A DNA stretch of 64,000 nucleotides from contig PBNY01000024.1 in NCBI GenBank assembly GCA_002723385.1, positions 1 to 64,000 on the forward strand, in the 5' to 3' direction. Under the pieces are notes generated by a model. That model was not told the origin of the DNA, did no database searches, and saw only the letters and a list, made by a program, of their open reading frames with translations. The translations under genes were made by a program, and so were the position numbers. Origin of the DNA: Oceanospirillaceae bacterium. GTDB taxonomy: Bacteria > Pseudomonadota > Gammaproteobacteria > Pseudomonadales > Oceanobacteraceae. This document shows, piece by piece, positions 7,737 through 18,844 of the stretch; the first letter of the stretch is position 1; each line of letters starts with the position of its first letter.

Positions 7737-10700
7737 ATGATTCCGGTTTGGCAACTGGTAACTATCTCCGGTTTTTACATCGCAACCCTGTTCTGGGTCG
7801 CCTGGTACGGCGATCGCCGGGCCCAGCAGAACAAACCCATTCACAACACTGGATTGGTGTATAGCCTGTCTCTCGCCGTTTACTGTACCTCGTGGACTTT
7901 TTACGGCGCCGTCGGACAAGCCGCAACCAGCGGCTGGATATTCCTCTCCATCTATCTGGGGCCGATTCTGTTCCTGGTGTTTTACTGGAAACTTCTGGGC
8001 AAGATTATTCGTATCGCCAAGGAAAAACGCATCACCTCGATCGCGGACTTTATCGCCACGCGCTACGGCCGCGATCACACACTGGCGATTCTGGTCACTC
8101 TGGTTGCCATTCTCTGTGTCGTTCCCTATATCGCACTTCAGCTCAAGGCCATCTCTACGACCTTTGAACTGTTAACCATGCCGCTTGGCGGTGAGATGAG
8201 GGGCTTTCAGTCGTTTTGGGAAGACACGGCTCTGTACATAAGCCTGGCCATGGTCGTTTTCGTCATCATCTTTGGTACTCGCAATATCGATGCCAGTGAA
8301 CAGCACCCCGGCATGATGTTGGCGGTTGCCTTTGAGTCTGTCGTCAAGCTGGTCGCTTTTGTCGCCGTTGGTATCTGGGTTGTCAGTTTTCTGTACGACT
8401 CACCCGCCGAGATATTCGAAATCACAGAATCCGTCATGCCAGACCACCCACTGATGCACGGTGACATTGTATCCGTCGCCTTTTTGCTACAGACCCTGTT
8501 GGCTGGCTTTGCCTTGCTGGCGCTTCCACGTCAGTTTCAGGTCAGCATTATCGAAAACGAATCGGTTAACCACCTGCGAACTGCCCGTATTCTGTTCCCC
8601 GGCTATCTGATCCTGATGCTTTTATTTGTTGTCCCCATTGCCCTGACGGGGCATCTGTTCATGCAGGACATAGGGTTTGCGCCGGATACCTACGTGCTCA
8701 GTTTGCCCGTGGCTCTGGGACAGGAAACTCTGGCGATCATGGCCTTTATTGGTGGTGGCAGCGCCGCAACTGGCATGATCATTGTCGCAACGATCGCCGT
8801 CAGCACGATGGTTTCCAATGAACTGGTTTTGCCAGTTATTTTCCGCCAGAAACAAACGCCTGATGACATCAAAAAATCAACTTCCGTCAAGAACCTCGTT
8901 CTGTCTGTCAGACGCCTGGTGATCGTCATCCTGATTCTCGGTTCCTACCTCTTTTATCGAACCGTTGGAGAATTTGAATCGCTGGCCGCCATCGGCATGC
9001 TGTCATTTGCAGCCGCCGCGCAGTTTGCTCCTTCCCTGATAGGTGGTCTGATCTGGCAACGCGGTAATCGCCAAGGGGCCATAGCGGGCCTGATCTCAGG
9101 AACCAGTGTCTGGTTCTACGGACTGATGTGGCCATTCATTACCCAAAGCCTGCCCAACGTTTCCAGTGACGGACTTCCGCTCCTGGTGCTAGGACTGGAT
9201 ATGGACACGTTCAGCTTTGGCGTCATTTTCAGTCTGATGGTCAACCTGTTCTTCTATGTACTCTTTTCGCTGGTCACCAATGCCTCCGTGAGGGAAAAGA
9301 TGCTGGCCGGCGACTTTACCAGCTCCCGACCAATTTTAAGCAGTGACCGTCTGGCCCCGGCATTTGACTGCAAGGTCGACGACGTACGTGTCGTACTGGA
9401 ACGCATCCTTGGTTTCGGCAAAACGGAAGATTTCTTTGCCGATTACCAGTCCCGTCATGGCATTCAGTATAAAAATTCGGTCGCCAGCAGCAGCCTGTTG
9501 CAAGAAGCCGAAAAATTGCTGGCGTCAGTGGTGGGCTCTTCTTCAGCCCGAGTGATTTTCTCGACCTTATTGGGTGGCGAACGCATCCAGATTCGAGACC
9601 TGGCTTTCCTTGCCAGTGAAGCCAGTCAGGCATTCTCCATGAACAGGGAACAGCTTCAGGCAGCGCTGGAGAACCTGCAGCAAGGTGTCAGTGTGGTCGA
9701 CAAGGATTTGCGCCTGGTCGCCTGGAACCACCGTTACTCTGAAATGTTTGATTACCCTTCGGATTTCATACACACCGGCAAGCCCATTGAAGAAGTGATC
9801 GCTTACAATGCCCGAAGAGGCTTCTGTGGACTGGGCGAAGTCGAAGACCAGGTGAATCGCCGAATGAGCTTCCTGCGCTCCAGCTCGGCGCACCAGTTTG
9901 AACGCGTGCTTCCAAACGGTCTGGTTATCTATATGCAAGGCCACCCGATGCCTGACGGGGGTTTTGTCACCAGCTTCACCGACATCACCGTCCACCGACG
10001 CGCTGAGCAGGCTCTCAAAGAAGCCAATATCAATCTGGAGCAGCGAGTCGAAAAAAGTTCTCGAGAGCTGAATGACCTGACATCACAGCTGATTGAAGCC
10101 AACACCAGTAAAACCCGATTCCTGGCAGCCGCTGGTCATGACCTGATGCAGCCACTGAACGCTGCCAAACTGTTTGCCTCAACTCTGGCACAGAAGGATC
10201 TCACCGATGAACAGCGAAACCTGCTCTCTCATCTGGAGGGGTCACTTCAATCAGCAGAGGATGTGCTGTCCGTTCTGGTCGAAATTGCCAAACTCGATGC
10301 TGGGGCCATGGAGCCAACGGAGCAGGCGGTGCAACTCAGCTCAATCATGAAACCGCTACGCGATGAATTCACGGCACTGGCGGCAGACAAGGGCCTGATA
10401 CTCAAGGTGCGCATATCCGACCAATGGGTACTAAGCGACGCACACTGGCTACGTCGAATTATTCAGAACTTCCTGAGCAACGCTGTTCGTTACACCAACT
10501 CAGGAGGGGTTGTCCTGGGTTGTCGGAAACGCAGTGATCACCTGGTCATTGAGGTTTGGGATACGGGTGAAGGCATTCCTGAATCCAAATTAAGAGACAT
10601 CTTTGGAGAATTTCATCGCCTGAATCACCAACATCAGGATACCAAGGGACTTGGTCTTGGGCTCGCCATCGTGGAACGAATGGCCAAACGCATGGGACAT

Positions 10701-11183
10701 CGCATTGGCGTGAAATCTCGCGTCGGTGCCGGAACCTGCTTCAGCGTCACCGTACCGATTACACAGGCTGACCCTGCCAGAAAGGACAACCACGATCGCA
10801 AAGTGCAGGCGGACTCCAGCTTTGAAGGTATCAAGACATTCTGTATCGACAATGATCAGGAAGTACTGGCTGGAATGGATGCCTTGCTGAGCAGCTGGCA
10901 GTGTGAAGTGTACGGCTGTGCGAACCTGAAAGGAGCCGAAAGAATACCCTTCAAACCAGCCATCATGCTGGCAGATTACCAACTGGACAATGACGAAACC
11001 GGTCTGGAGGCCATGCAAGCGATGAGGACACGATTCTCGGATCCAGACATGCCGGGGATTTTGATTTCGGCAGACCCTCGTCCGGAAGTCGCAGCAGAGG
11101 CAAAGGCACTGGGCTTTTACTTTTTACGAAAACCGATCAAGCCAGCAGCCTTGCGTGCGCTGATTCGCCGTCTGGTAGGATAA
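7737..11183 (+). CDS. crbS: CrbS-like hybrid sensor kinase: SLC5/SSS transporter domain, PAS, histidine kinase, receiver
   Basis: About 12 TM SSS-like N-terminus (YSLSLAVYCTSWTFYGAVG), PAS, AAGHDLMQPLNAAKLF H-box, GLGLGLAIVERMAKRMGH, C-terminal receiver; adjacent to crbR-acs. Confidence 0.9.
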   Translation: MIPVWQLVTISGFYIATLFWVAWYGDRRAQQNKPIHNTGLVYSLSLAVYCTSWTFYGAVGQAATSGWIFLSIYLGPILFLVFYWKLLGKIIRIAKEKRITSIADFIATRYGRDHTLAILVTLVAILCVVPYIALQLKAISTTFELLTMPLGGEMRGFQSFWEDTALYISLAMVVFVIIFGTRNIDASEQHPGMMLAVAFESVVKLVAFVAVGIWVVSFLYDSPAEIFEITESVMPDHPLMHGDIVSVAFLLQTLLAGFALLALPRQFQVSIIENESVNHLRTARILFPGYLILMLLFVVPIALTGHLFMQDIGFAPDTYVLSLPVALGQETLAIMAFIGGGSAATGMIIVATIAVSTMVSNELVLPVIFRQKQTPDDIKKSTSVKNLVLSVRRLVIVILILGSYLFYRTVGEFESLAAIGMLSFAAAAQFAPSLIGGLIWQRGNRQGAIAGLISGTSVWFYGLMWPFITQSLPNVSSDGLPLLVLGLDMDTFSFGVIFSLMVNLFFYVLFSLVTNASVREKMLAGDFTSSRPILSSDRLAPAFDCKVDDVRVVLERILGFGKTEDFFADYQSRHGIQYKNSVASSSLLQEAEKLLASVVGSSSARVIFSTLLGGERIQIRDLAFLASEASQAFSMNREQLQAALENLQQGVSVVDKDLRLVAWNHRYSEMFDYPSDFIHTGKPIEEVIAYNARRGFCGLGEVEDQVNRRMSFLRSSSAHQFERVLPNGLVIYMQGHPMPDGGFVTSFTDITVHRRAEQALKEANINLEQRVEKSSRELNDLTSQLIEANTSKTRFLAAAGHDLMQPLNAAKLFASTLAQKDLTDEQRNLLSHLEGSLQSAEDVLSVLVEIAKLDAGAMEPTEQAVQLSSIMKPLRDEFTALAADKGLILKVRISDQWVLSDAHWLRRIIQNFLSNAVRYTNSGGVVLGCRKRSDHLVIEVWDTGEGIPESKLRDIFGEFHRLNHQHQDTKGLGLGLAIVERMAKRMGHRIGVKSRVGAGTCFSVTVPITQADPARKDNHDRKVQADSSFEGIKTFCIDNDQEVLAGMDALLSSWQCEVYGCANLKGAERIPFKPAIMLADYQLDNDETGLEAMQAMRTRFSDPDMPGILISADPRPEVAAEAKALGFYFLRKPIKPAALRALIRRLVG

Positions 11184-11239
11184 TATGCCGGGCAGCCCAA
11201 ACTACCCGGCGAAGAACAATAGCCTTCTGGTGCTGGATA

Positions 11240-11911
11240 TTATCCGTTCATAATCCGGGTATCGGGTTTCTCGATATCCAGACTCTGAACAGCAATGACC
11301 GCCTGGGTACGGGTTCTGACCCCCAGTTTACGGAAAATAGCTGTCACATGAGCCTTGATTGTCGCCTCACTGACATCCAGATCGTAAGCAATCTGCTTGT
11401 TCAACATCCCCTCTGACATCATGGTAAGTACACGGAACTGCTGAGGCGTCAGGCTGGCCAAACGCTCAGCCAGATCCATGGCATTCTGATTAGGCTGGTG
11501 CTGGTGCCGGCGAGCAACTTCCGGCAGGTACAGATCGCCTTCCAGCACTTTGCGGATCGCTTCAGAAATGTCATCCAGAGGTGATGACTTGGAAATGTAT
11601 CCAGAGGCCTGATGATCTAACGCCTGACACATGATCGACGGATCTTCACAGGCGGAAACAACGATCACCGGAATTTCCGGGAAGTGTGAACGCAGAAAAA
11701 CCAGGCCCGAATAGCCATGCGCACCTGGCATTTGCAGGTCCAGCAAAATCAGATCGGCATCGCTGTGCTGCTCTACAACTTTTTGCAACTCCGGCAACGA
11801 TTCAGCTTGTTCAATCTCAACATCAGGAACCAATTGCATAACCGCCTGTTGCATCGCGGTTCTGAACAATGGGTGATCATCGGCAATAATTATTTTTTGA
11901 GCTAACGGCAT
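11240..11911 (-). CDS. crbR: LuxR/NarL-family response regulator, CrbR-like
   Basis: Receiver (ADDHPLFR...LILLDLQMPG) and LuxR HTH (LTPQQFRVLTMMSEGMLNKQIAYDLDVSEATIKAHVTAIFRKLGV). Confidence 0.88.
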   Translation of the reverse strand: MPLAQKIIIADDHPLFRTAMQQAVMQLVPDVEIEQAESLPELQKVVEQHSDADLILLDLQMPGAHGYSGLVFLRSHFPEIPVIVVSACEDPSIMCQALDHQASGYISKSSPLDDISEAIRKVLEGDLYLPEVARRHQHQPNQNAMDLAERLASLTPQQFRVLTMMSEGMLNKQIAYDLDVSEATIKAHVTAIFRKLGVRTRTQAVIAVQSLDIEKPDTRIMNG

Positions 11912-12070
11912 TTAATCCTCCGAAGAGCGGAACATTCCTGAAGGTGAGAGCGGCCAGTAACGCAAGAAACAGGCTTAAGAACCCAGGCATCAGGTTTGAA
12001 TGCTGAATTGAATGGTATCAACTCAACACTGGCACATCGCCGCAGAATACCCTTCTCGTGGAAAATAAAC

Positions 12071-12102
12071 AAAAAAAGCCGCCCCGGAAACCCGGGCCGG
12101 CC
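12071..12102 (-). terminator. Rho-independent terminator of acs
   Basis: Minus strand GGCCGGCCCGGGTTTCCGGGGCGGCTTTTTTT hairpin plus U-tract. Confidence 0.75.
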
Positions 12103-12131
12103 AAGGCGCGCAAAAACCTCAGGAACGCTGA

Positions 12132-14081
12132 TTAGCGGTTCTTTCGGTTCTCGATCAGGACGTCAACGACTGATGGATCAGCCAGAGTGGAAACGTCACC
12201 CAGTGCATCGTGCTCGTTTGCCGCAATCTTGCGCAGAATACGACGCATGATTTTACCGGAACGGGTTTTTGGCAGTCCTGGAGTGATTTGAATCAGATCC
12301 GGAGTGGCTACAGGGCCGATTTCACTACGAACCCACTTGCGCAGTTCCTGAACCAGCTCATCGCTTGATTCTTCACCGGAGTTCAGAGTTACGTAGACGT
12401 AGATACCCTGACCTTTGATATCGTGTGGGTAACCAACCACAGCGGCTTCTGCAACTTTCGGATGAGCTACCAGAGCACTTTCAACTTCAGCGGTCCCCAT
12501 ACGGTGACCTGAAACGTTGATCACGTCATCCACACGGCCAGTAATCCAGTAGTAACCATCTTCGTCACGACGAGCGCCGTCACCAGAGAAGTACATGCCA
12601 CGGAAAGTAGAGAAGTAGGTTTGAACGAAGCGCTCATGGTCACCGTAAACAGTACGGGACTGACCAGGCCAGCTGTCGATCATGACCAGGTTACCTTCTG
12701 TGGTGCCTTCCTGAATCATACCGGCGTTGTCAACCAGGGCAGGCTGTACGCCGAAGAAAGGACGTGTCGCAGAACCCGGCTTCAGGTCAGTTGCACCAGG
12801 CAGCGGAGTAATCATGATGCCGCCAGTCTCGGTTTGCCACCAGGTATCAACAATCGGGCAACGCTCATCACCGATGTTTTTGTTGTACCAATCCCAGGCT
12901 TCCGGGTTAATTGGCTCACCCACAGAACCCAGGATACGCAGAGATTCGCGAGTAGTACCTTCAGTTGACGCTTCGCCTTCAGCCATCAATGAACGAATAG
13001 CGGTCGGTGCCGTGTAAAGAATGTTAACTTTGTGCTTGTCAACAATCTGGCTCCAACGGTTAACGCCAGGGTAGTTAGGCACACCTTCGGAAATCAGTGT
13101 AATACCACCGTTCAGCAGTGGACCGTAAATCAGGTAAGTATGACCAGTGATCCAGCCTACATCCGCAGTACACCAGTAAACATCACCATCGTGATAATCA
13201 AATACATACTGGTGCGTCATTGACGCCCATACCATGTAGCCACCAGTAGTGTGCACAACACCCTTTGGCTTGCCGGTAGAACCAGAGGTATACAGGATGA
13301 ACAGAGGATCTTCTGCACCCATTTCTTCCGCTGGGCAGTTAGCAGAAGACAGTCCGATCAGGTCGTGATACCAAACGTCACGATCTGCGTCCCACGCAAC
13401 GTCAGCACCGGTGCGTTTGACTACGATTACCTTCTCAACACCAGCTGCGCCAGGCTGCTCCAGAGCAGCATCGACATTGGCTTTCAAAGCAACGGCCTTA
13501 CCAGCACGCAAACCCTGGTCTGCGGTAATAACAATCTTGGCGTTGCTGTCTTCAATACGACCAGCCAGGGCCTCTGGAGAGAAACCACCGAAAACAATGG
13601 AGTGAATAGCACCAATACGCGTACATGCCAGCATCACCACTGCGGTCTCTGGAATCATCGGCATGTAAACAGAAACGATGTCACCACGACGAACGCCCTG
13701 GCCACGTAATGCGTTTGCAAAACGTGAAACTTCTTCGTGCAACTCTTTATAAGTGATGTTCTTGCTCTCGCTTGGATCATCACCTTCCCAGATGATCGCA
13801 GTCTGATCACCGCGAGTTTCCAGGTGACGGTCCAGACAGTTCAGAGCCATATTCGTGGTGCCGTCTTCAAACCAGCGAATATCCACATTGTGATCATCAA
13901 AAGATACATTGCGAACCTTGGTAAACGGACGCATCCACTCGATGCGCTCATTCGCCTGTTCACGCCAGAAGCCTTCCGGGTTGATAACCGACTGCTGGTA
14001 CATTTGTTGATACTTGTCGTTATCGACCCATGCTGAGTCAGCAAACTCAGGCTTGACTGGATAAACCTTCTGATCGCTCAT
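12132..14081 (-). CDS. acs: Acetyl-CoA synthetase
   Basis: [49 protein letters not shown]; 649 aa. Confidence 0.97.
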   Translation of the reverse strand: MSDQKVYPVKPEFADSAWVDNDKYQQMYQQSVINPEGFWREQANERIEWMRPFTKVRNVSFDDHNVDIRWFEDGTTNMALNCLDRHLETRGDQTAIIWEGDDPSESKNITYKELHEEVSRFANALRGQGVRRGDIVSVYMPMIPETAVVMLACTRIGAIHSIVFGGFSPEALAGRIEDSNAKIVITADQGLRAGKAVALKANVDAALEQPGAAGVEKVIVVKRTGADVAWDADRDVWYHDLIGLSSANCPAEEMGAEDPLFILYTSGSTGKPKGVVHTTGGYMVWASMTHQYVFDYHDGDVYWCTADVGWITGHTYLIYGPLLNGGITLISEGVPNYPGVNRWSQIVDKHKVNILYTAPTAIRSLMAEGEASTEGTTRESLRILGSVGEPINPEAWDWYNKNIGDERCPIVDTWWQTETGGIMITPLPGATDLKPGSATRPFFGVQPALVDNAGMIQEGTTEGNLVMIDSWPGQSRTVYGDHERFVQTYFSTFRGMYFSGDGARRDEDGYYWITGRVDDVINVSGHRMGTAEVESALVAHPKVAEAAVVGYPHDIKGQGIYVYVTLNSGEESSDELVQELRKWVRSEIGPVATPDLIQITPGLPKTRSGKIMRRILRKIAANEHDALGDVSTLADPSVVDVLIENRKNR

Positions 14082-14705
14082 GGCGTTCTCCCCTCTTTTA
14101 TGATTTTAATCGCGATTTCCTCTGTCCCACACCGCGAATAGACTGCTCAAATCATCTTGGTCTTTGGCACTGCGAGTCAAAATTAGACAATGGTCTATTC
14201 GGGCTCGACGGACGAAACTGGCAACCCCTGATACACCCAAACGCGCCAAGTATTCACAATGGATTTATTCGAACGGAACCCTGTTTTTAAGCGGGAGCTG
14301 ATATCCAGCCAATTTCCTCAAAACCCCATGCGAATCGCACCTCCCCGATAGGTATGAGCCCGCATATAAAACCGGATAAAGAGCCAAAACCTGTGTATCA
14401 GCGTACAAAAAAAAGCCAAATGCGATACAGAACCCGCCAGAGAATATTCATTTCCGGCCATCTTCGGTGTAGGCTTTGCTCCGCTATTTATGCAAAAGAC
14501 CTCTTAACTGATGTCGATGCGAAGGTGTATGCAGTCTGAACGGACTGGTCAGGATAGGGAATTCTGCTTGAGAGCCGGTACGGGGCCACTTCAGTAGTTA
14601 TACCGAGGAGGTTTTCCGCTAAGACTTTTGGCTAATTTGACCGTCTACAGGTCGTGCACCATAGTGTCGGCGCAGAACAATGATAATACATAGGAGAGCG
14701 AGCAA

Positions 14706-15893
14706 ATGCGCAAAACCTCAATGATCCTGTTGGCCGCCGCCCTGCCAATGGCTGTACAGGCTGCAAACACTGAATTCAAATTCGGTGGTTATGTTAAGTA
14801 CGATGCAATGATGACCAAGTACTCTGATGCTGAGCTGGGCGCAGGAAGTGCAACCAGTGTTTTCTACATTCCAGCTGCAGTTCCAGTCAAAGCAAATGAC
14901 GCTGAAGTTGAAAGCACTTCTTTTGACTCTGGCGTAAAAAATTCTCGCTTCAACTTCAAAACCACTACCAGCCTGGATAACGGCGAAAAAGTAGTCAGCT
15001 TTATCGAGCTGGACTTCTTCACTGGTGAAGGTGATGAACGCATATCAAACTCTTCAGGTTCTCGCCTGCGTCATGCTTTCTTCAAGTATGGCAACTACAC
15101 CTTCGGTCATACCTGGACTACTTTGATGAACCCAGCTCACTTGCCAGAAAGCGTTGACTTCGTGGGTGTGAGTGACGGTGCTGTGTTTGCTCGTCAGGCA
15201 ATGGTTCGTTACACCAATGGCCCGCTGCAGATTGCTTTGGAAAACCCTGAAACAACCGTTGCAAATACGGCCGCAACAGGTGCGGACTCAACTTCAGGTG
15301 CTAACAATGTATCTGATGATTCCACACTGCCAGATATGATCGTTCGTTATAACATCAAAGCTGATAACGCTGACTTTATGGTTGCCGGTATCGCACGTCA
15401 ATTTGCTTATACCAACCCAACAAATACTGATGGGAAAGAAGTAGACGAATCTGTTATGCGTTTTGGCTTGACGGCATCCGGTAAGGTTCAGCTGGGTAAA
15501 GATGATCTGAAATTCTCGATTGCCAAGGGACACTTAGGACGTTACACCGGTATTGGCCAATCTAACGATGCAACCTTGACTGATAAAGGTGACTTGGTCG
15601 GCAATAGTGTATTGGCTGCCTATGTTGGTTACCGTCACTTCTGGACTGACTCTGTACGCAGCACCTTGGCTTACAGCATGTTCCGTGCCGACAACCACAG
15701 CGATACTCATGACACCGAGGCAGAAGCTGATGCGGTAAATGAATCATCCAAGAGCATCCGCGCTAACGTGATGTGGTCTCCAGCACCTAAAATGACCTTT
15801 GGTGTTGAAGCTTCCAAAGCGACTCTGAAGAAGGAAAGCGGTCTTGAAGGCGACCTGAAGCGTCTGCACTTCACTGCCAAGTACGCTTTCTAA
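14706..15893 (+). CDS. DcaP-like trimeric outer-membrane porin
   Basis: Signal peptide ...MAVQA, FKFGGYVKYDAMMTKYSD, RLRHAFFKYGNYTFGHTWTTLMN, C-terminal aromatic FTAKYAF. Confidence 0.75.
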   Translation: MRKTSMILLAAALPMAVQAANTEFKFGGYVKYDAMMTKYSDAELGAGSATSVFYIPAAVPVKANDAEVESTSFDSGVKNSRFNFKTTTSLDNGEKVVSFIELDFFTGEGDERISNSSGSRLRHAFFKYGNYTFGHTWTTLMNPAHLPESVDFVGVSDGAVFARQAMVRYTNGPLQIALENPETTVANTAATGADSTSGANNVSDDSTLPDMIVRYNIKADNADFMVAGIARQFAYTNPTNTDGKEVDESVMRFGLTASGKVQLGKDDLKFSIAKGHLGRYTGIGQSNDATLTDKGDLVGNSVLAAYVGYRHFWTDSVRSTLAYSMFRADNHSDTHDTEAEADAVNESSKSIRANVMWSPAPKMTFGVEASKATLKKESGLEGDLKRLHFTAKYAF

Positions 15894-15917
15894 GATTTCG
15901 ATTTAAGTCGAACTCTT

Positions 15918-15955
15918 TAAGAACAGCCCGGTTTAACCGGGCTGTTCTGTTTCTG
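15918..15955 (+). terminator. Rho-independent terminator after the porin gene
   Basis: AGAACAGCCCGGTTTAACCGGGCTGTTCTGTTTCT. Confidence 0.85.
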
Positions 15956-16040
15956 CTGTCCAAATCGCCCTATCTTCCATGTCGTTATTTGATCCTTCCT
16001 TTTGTATAGTCTCGATAATCCCATCTTCGAGGTTATCACC

Positions 16041-17057
16041 ATGGATTTGTCCGCATCTCGTTTGAGCCTTGTTGCTGCAGCCGCCGCCCTGTCTACTGTC
16101 AGCCTTCCTTCTTATGCAGAGTTCCAAAATCGTCCATTTAGCGTATTCGGTGCATTTGGTCTGGAACACGTCAGTTATAGCGAGCATTTGAAGAACTTTG
16201 GTGGAAAGGAAGTCGACTCGACCTTTACCTCGACCAATCTCGTTCAACGCTCGGGAGGATATACCGCTGCGACAGATAACCTCGGCTTTTTCATCAATAC
16301 CGGTTCAACTCTGATTTCCAACGAAGCCGATGAAGAATGGGAAGCCGAGGGAATCAGGGGTAATGTCCAGGAAGACGTTGCAGCTATGAACTTCCAGACT
16401 CTGGATGTCATGCTGGCCTACCATTTAAAAACAGGTACCTATTTACTCGGCGGCATGCACTACCAGAAGATCGCCTTTTCCCGTTTTGACTGGCGCAGCG
16501 CTGCAGGTACCGAAGCATTTGCCGACAGTCTTGAAGACTATATCCTCACAACGCCGGAATTGATTGATCCCATCCTGGATGGGGTGAATAACCAGCGCTT
16601 CAAGGATCAGGCAGGTAATATCATCACCACCCTTGAAGAGTACTTTGCAGCGACCCGGTTCGAGCCAGAGGAAACACAGGATGTTGTATTTGAGGATGCC
16701 GTCTCATTTGGCTTGATGGCTGGCGTTGGTTTTGATTCATACTTTGTGCGTCCGATGCGCGGCATACGCTTTATGTGGGAATTGGGCCTGGGAACACAAG
16801 TCTATGAGAATGTCCTGAACAGCAGTGAAGCCCGAGCATTGACTCGAACATTTGGTGGTGGCATCGACGCTATGGGCAAAGCTGGCGTTGGTTATCAATT
16901 CAGCCATCAACTGGGACTAATGCTGGGAGTTGATGCCCACTACAGCTTCCGTAAGGAGATCCGGGAAAAAGTCAGTAGCATCAAGACCGTTATTCTTCCC
17001 GAAAACGAGTTCTATAGCGTTGCATCATTTGCCTCAGTTACCTGGAATTTCAAGTAA
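16041..17057 (+). CDS. Putative outer-membrane beta-barrel protein of unknown function
   Basis: Signal peptide from internal ATG 16041 (MDLSASRLSLVAAAAALSTVSLPSYAE); alternating amphipathic strands; ends VTWNFK. Confidence 0.55.
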   Translation: MDLSASRLSLVAAAAALSTVSLPSYAEFQNRPFSVFGAFGLEHVSYSEHLKNFGGKEVDSTFTSTNLVQRSGGYTAATDNLGFFINTGSTLISNEADEEWEAEGIRGNVQEDVAAMNFQTLDVMLAYHLKTGTYLLGGMHYQKIAFSRFDWRSAAGTEAFADSLEDYILTTPELIDPILDGVNNQRFKDQAGNIITTLEEYFAATRFEPEETQDVVFEDAVSFGLMAGVGFDSYFVRPMRGIRFMWELGLGTQVYENVLNSSEARALTRTFGGGIDAMGKAGVGYQFSHQLGLMLGVDAHYSFRKEIREKVSSIKTVILPENEFYSVASFASVTWNFK

Positions 17058-17099
17058 GGGCTTTACAGCCCCGGACAAACACTTGAAGCGAAAAAGAAA

Positions 17100-17123
17100 C
17101 CCGGCGTTGTAGACATCGCCGGG
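17100..17123. terminator. Hairpin between convergent genes
   Basis: CCCGGCG-N10-CGCCGGG between a + gene and ccmI on the - strand. Confidence 0.5.
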
Positions 17124-17139
17124 CTTGCTTTATCTTCTA

Positions 17140-18351
17140 TCATTCTACAAGCTGACTGATCACCAGCTTGAGCACTGCTCCATGATTATTGGCTACAGGT
17201 TCACTGACAATCTGCCAGTCTCCGGATTGAGGAAGCGGTTGCCCTGACTTCGAAACTCGCGCAACAACCGACACCTTATCAAAGCTACTCAGGTTCATAC
17301 CGGGTGCCATCGCTTGTGCATCACTCAAGGTGACTACCTGCGGCAAATCCGAGACCAGCATTCGTTGCACCGCCAATGGCATCGGAGGCCCCGATACGGC
17401 GCGAGCCAGAACGAAAACTGAATCGCCTTCTGAAACCTGGGCTCTGGCTTCCTCTGACAGCTCAACCAGCACCTTGAGCTCTGCACGTTGCAGCCAGCTC
17501 AAATCGACACTCTCACCCTGTGACTGCAGACGCTCTGCGGCTCTGCGAATACCTTGGGCGAGAACCTGTGATTCAGGACCGGCCGGCAAACTTTGCCACA
17601 AGGTCTTCCAGTGCATCAAAGCATCTGCCGCCTTGTCCAATTCAAACGCCAAAATCCCCGCAAGCCCAAGAGCCTGCCGACTTTGCGGATTCAAATCCAG
17701 AGCCTGCTGTATCAAGGCATAAGTTGTTTCGTCTGCTCTTTGACCTGCTGCAAAAAATTTGGATTCTGCCATCAAAGTCAGGGTGGCCGCACGGTCAGCG
17801 CTGGCTTCTTCAGGCATCTGTTTCAGAATGGACTCGAATACCGAGAACGCTTGCTCGTATTTTCCGGCCGCACTCAATAAACGAGCATTCAGGTATCCCC
17901 ACTCCAGCTGATCAGGAAAACGCTGGCTGGCGCCGCCCAACAACGTCATCAACTCTTCCCGTTCCAGGCGAGTCAGTTCGACTGCTTCACCTTTGTCCAA
18001 AAGTTCAGTTGCACGCAACTCACCCGAAGCTCCCCAAAGTTGGTAAAGCCCAAAGGTAGAAGCAAAGGCAACAATCAAAACCGGGACAAGAATACGCACT
18101 GAAGACGTATTTCCAGCAGCTCTGACAGATTCATCAGAACCGGAGTCCGATGCCAGAAATTCCCGGTCCAGCTCCAGTTGCAATGCCGCCTTGTCCTCAT
18201 CGGCCCAATCACTTGCGGCCAATTCAGCCGTTCTCTCACGGTATAACCGCAGATTCTCTTCGGATTGCAGCGACTGAATATCCCGGAACCAGACGGGTTT
18301 CCAAAGTAAAACAAACAGAGGCAATAAGAGAATTACCAACATCCAGATCAT
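17140..18351 (-). CDS. ccmI: Cytochrome c biogenesis protein CcmI
   Basis: TM / LYRERTAELAASDWADEDKAALQLELDREFLAD-type N-terminus with TPR region; position after ccmH. Confidence 0.88.
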   Translation of the reverse strand: MIWMLVILLLPLFVLLWKPVWFRDIQSLQSEENLRLYRERTAELAASDWADEDKAALQLELDREFLASDSGSDESVRAAGNTSSVRILVPVLIVAFASTFGLYQLWGASGELRATELLDKGEAVELTRLEREELMTLLGGASQRFPDQLEWGYLNARLLSAAGKYEQAFSVFESILKQMPEEASADRAATLTLMAESKFFAAGQRADETTYALIQQALDLNPQSRQALGLAGILAFELDKAADALMHWKTLWQSLPAGPESQVLAQGIRRAAERLQSQGESVDLSWLQRAELKVLVELSEEARAQVSEGDSVFVLARAVSGPPMPLAVQRMLVSDLPQVVTLSDAQAMAPGMNLSSFDKVSVVARVSKSGQPLPQSGDWQIVSEPVANNHGAVLKLVISQLVE

Positions 18352-18842
18352 GACTTGTTGCCTTCTGATGATTCGTTTCTAAGCGCTTTCAAACGTTCCT
18401 GCTCCTCGGTAGAAAGAGGATCCAGGGTTCGGGATGATGAACTGCGACGGATTGCCACCAACACCAGCGCACCGATAATCAAAATAATGAGCGGGCCAAA
18501 CCACAGCAAAAACGTACTGGTTCTTACAGGAGGACGGTAACGAACGAAGTCGCCATATCGGGCAACCATATAATCGACCACTTCCTGATCAGACTTGCCG
18601 TCTTGCATCAACTCGTAAACCTTGTCGCGCATATCAGATGCGACAGGAGCATTGGAGTCTGCAAGATTCTGGTTTTGACATTTGGGACAGCGCAACTCTT
18701 CAGCCAGGGTCTGAAAACGTGCAATATCTCGTTCGTTATCAAACGGGTACTTGTGCCCTTCAACAACCCCCCAGGACAAAGACGGCAACAGCGCCAATAC
18801 AAATATCCGTACGGACAATAACCGGAGTAACGGGGTCATCAT
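18348..18842 (-). CDS. ccmH: Cytochrome c biogenesis protein CcmH/CcmL
   Basis: LAEELRCPKCQNQNLADSNAPVASDMRDKVYELMQDGKSDQEVVDYMVARYGDFVRYRPP; start placed at MTPLLRL. Confidence 0.95.
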   Translation of the reverse strand: MMTPLLRLLSVRIFVLALLPSLSWGVVEGHKYPFDNERDIARFQTLAEELRCPKCQNQNLADSNAPVASDMRDKVYELMQDGKSDQEVVDYMVARYGDFVRYRPPVRTSTFLLWFGPLIILIIGALVLVAIRRSSSSRTLDPLSTEEQERLKALRNESSEGNKS

Positions 18843-18844
18843 GA

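Noticed and set aside
14082-14705. Possible small gene (ORF 14354-14539) between acs and the porin
   Set aside because: Atypical composition and no supporting motif; more likely the regulatory region of two divergent, highly expressed genes.
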